Positions 53,535 to 54,874 of a stretch of 54,874 nucleotides of DNA are shown here, in pieces (the first letter of the stretch is position 1; each line of letters opens with the position of its first letter). Origin of the DNA: Bacilli bacterium (GTDB lineage: Bacteria > Bacillota_I > Bacilli_A > RF39 > UBA660). The notes under the pieces are model-generated. The model was not told where the DNA came from. It ran no database searches and saw nothing but the letters and a program-made list of their open reading frames with translations. The stretch is from positions 1-54,874 of the forward strand of contig JAFSAI010000015.1 of NCBI GenBank assembly GCA_017441065.1, written 5' to 3'. The translations under genes and the position numbers were made by a program.

Positions 53535-54874
53535 CTAATTTATTATATATGGGTCAGTTGATGTTCCGATTCCACCCATTATTTCTATATCGGATATTAG
53601 ATAGAAGACAGGATGAACATCATAAACTCTCGTAACATAAGTCCAACTATCGCCACGTCTTCCGTCCACCGTAATACCATAATTTGCTTTATAATACCAA
53701 TTTGTAATTGTAAAGCCATTTACAAAATTAGGTATCCAAGCGTTAGCTAAAATATCTATGCTACCTGGATTACCACCGCTTCCCCATGAGTAATCGCTAT
53801 CAGATAAATAAGGCAAAGCAATTTTTGCATCAATACTTTTTGTAAAAGATTCTTCTTCTGCATAAATGCTTGGACCATTAGTTAGCACAGCGGACAATGA
53901 TATTGTACCATATAACCAATTTTTATCAGAAATTTTATTATACCAATCACTTGATTCATTCATATATGAATAGTTATCATTATTTACAAATAGATTATTA
54001 TATGCTCCTCCAGATATAGCATTTAAACCTTTGTATATATCAGAATCAGCCCACAGTACATTTCCGGATGCACTATTATGCCATGCATAACTGCCGATTG
54101 ATGAAATCTTAATAAGTTTCATTTGACCAATAGAATTAATGCCTATTATTCTATACATATATGTATTTGTATCTCCTGTACATGTGGATTTATTATTCGT
54201 TCCAAAGCATATGTAATTATTATCAACTACATCATATGTTCCCTGATATCTATACATTCCTGCATCTGAGCCTATATTTGCTATTTCTTGCATCTTAGTA
54301 CTTCCATATTCACTTGCCATACATGTTCCTATATTTGTATATGGTGAACATAATTTATATAAATTAGGCATTGGCTTAGCAATATTTATTGCACTAGTTC
54401 TATGTCCTATATTTCCCGCTTTATCTTTAACATGGATATAATAGTTTCCTGTTGCAGTTACTGCTGTTGTACTTGTAAATGTTGTTCCACTTACTTCATC
54501 CCATACACACCCTGTTGTTGATGAGCTACTTGTATTTACACATACATGTGTTACTCCACTTCCAGTTTCTGTTACCACTACATTTGCTGTTCCTGCTCCA
54601 CTATCTGATGCACTTGTTATTACTGGTGATACACTATCTAAGAATACACTGTCACTTACTACTGGTGATATATTTTCTGCTGCATCTCTTATGAAGGCAT
54701 ATCTTGTTTGTGAACCTTGTGTTCTTATTGTATAACTTGGGGTTATTGAGTTTCCTGATGTACTTACCCAACTACAACTACTTGAATTGTTTTCTATATT
54801 TATACAATAACTTTCTATGTCTGTATCTGTCCATGATAGATATGCTGTTGTACTTGTACTAGTTATATATTCTG
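53535..54874 (-). CDS. Large Ig-repeat surface protein, 5' part outside the window
   Basis: The frame is open to the right edge (first full codon at 54872), so the GTG at 54578 is not a real start; about 445 C-terminal residues are visible. Two Ig-like repeats are seen (ITSASDSGAGTANVVVTETG, NYYIHVKDKAGNIGHRTSA) with paired Cys in SYCINIENNSSSCSW and HVCVNTSSSSTTGCVW. The C-terminal domain, starting PNLYKLCSPYTNIGTC, has YMYRIIGINSIGQMKLIKIS, matching a DUF6273-like layout. There is no LPXTG or transmembrane anchor at the end. The VKDKAGNI motif is shared with the Ig-bearing pilin at 25216. Probably an extracellular adhesin. Confidence 0.78.
   Translation of the reverse strand, partial: EYITSTSTTAYLSWTDTDIESYCINIENNSSSCSWVSTSGNSITPSYTIRTQGSQTRYAFIRDAAENISPVVSDSVFLDSVSPVITSASDSGAGTANVVVTETGSGVTHVCVNTSSSSTTGCVWDEVSGTTFTSTTAVTATGNYYIHVKDKAGNIGHRTSAINIAKPMPNLYKLCSPYTNIGTCMASEYGSTKMQEIANIGSDAGMYRYQGTYDVVDNNYICFGTNNKSTCTGDTNTYMYRIIGINSIGQMKLIKISSIGSYAWHNSASGNVLWADSDIYKGLNAISGGAYNNLFVNNDNYSYMNESSDWYNKISDKNWLYGTISLSAVLTNGPSIYAEEESFTKSIDAKIALPYLSDSDYSWGSGGNPGSIDILANAWIPNFVNGFTITNWYYKANYGITVDGRRGDSWTYVTRVYDVHPVFYLISDIEIMGGIGTSTDPYIIN

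Noticed and set aside
53535-54578. Treating GTG 54578 as the start of the surface protein
   Set aside because: The frame stays open to the window edge with clear Ig-repeat sequence before it, so the gene is truncated.
54479-54694. Plus-strand ORF of 71 residues
   Set aside because: It is antisense to the Ig-repeat gene and consists of Leu/His repeats mirrored from its Thr/Val-rich codons.
1-54874. Alternative genetic code as in mycoplasmas
   Set aside because: TGA ends genes at 16614-16616 and 46505-46507, and conserved Trp residues use TGG.
1-54874. tRNA genes, rRNA genes, CRISPR arrays and insertion sequences
   Set aside because: I looked in all intergenic regions and saw no cloverleaf ending in GTTCGA-type T-arm, no spaced direct repeats and no transposase.

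Overview
The window is a very AT-rich chromosomal segment from a low-GC Gram-positive bacterium. TGA is used as a stop (gerA-like and XRE-type genes end in TGA) and Trp is TGG, so the code is standard. Gene content points to the Bacilli: the DnaB/DnaI helicase-loading pair, RNase Y, RNase J, the ftsY-ylxM-ffh cluster, a glmS ribozyme, two T-box leaders, class B PBP, EF-P, EngA and EngB. A complete gerA/gerC/gerB spore-germinant receptor operon suggests an endospore former. The mix of housekeeping genes with many paralogous pilin-like and secreted proteins resembles uncultured gut Bacilli (Erysipelotrichia/RF39-like), but the species cannot be fixed from this sequence.

Layout. 1-3.9 kb: start of an unknown gene behind a promoter with a G9 tract, a 34-residue hydrophobic peptide gene, then T-box-controlled ileS of the type 2 class. 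3.9-15.2 kb: a divergent phosphohexomutase relative, two uncharacterised overlapping genes, a ribokinase/nucleoside hydrolase salvage operon, an AAA ATPase/DUF4186 pair, a CapA-like protein, a zinc-type CDF exporter, a pentapeptide-repeat protein, RlmD-type rRNA methyltransferase and a VanY-type carboxypeptidase. 15.2-18.7 kb: gerA-gerC-gerB. 19.1-19.5 kb: an unassigned RNA gene of about 296 nt. 19.5-23.5 kb: efp, rpmG, class B PBP, DUF2624-like gene, endonuclease IV.

23.5-31.3 kb is the surface-protein region: four class III signal-peptide pilins in two transcription units, one fused to an Ig-like domain, a ZIP transporter, a structured RNA directly upstream of a small BECR-type nuclease candidate, two SipW-type-signal surface proteins in duplicated transcription units, and a fifth pilin lodged between engB and engA. 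32-45.6 kb is mostly information processing: M3-like peptidase, glmS with ribozyme, SRP genes, RNase J, RNase Y, SOS-type recA, dnaI and dnaB. 45.6-54.9 kb holds a second 34-residue hydrophobic peptide gene, a membrane-anchored XRE regulator and a paralogue lacking its HTH, T-box-controlled leuS with a small membrane protein, a GH31 glycosidase, and the 3' end of a large Ig-repeat surface protein.

Regulation is largely RNA based: two T-boxes, one ribozyme, two unassigned structured RNAs, and dense intrinsic terminators, many of which include the stop codon. The strongest leads are the homopolymer-spaced promoter at the left edge, the swapped active-site motif in IleRS, the structured RNA plus nuclease module at 27.2-27.8 kb, the orphan RNA at 19.1-19.5 kb, and the two peptide loci sharing the same 105-nt ORF length and 3' hairpin design. 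All assignments are from reading the sequence; no database search was run.
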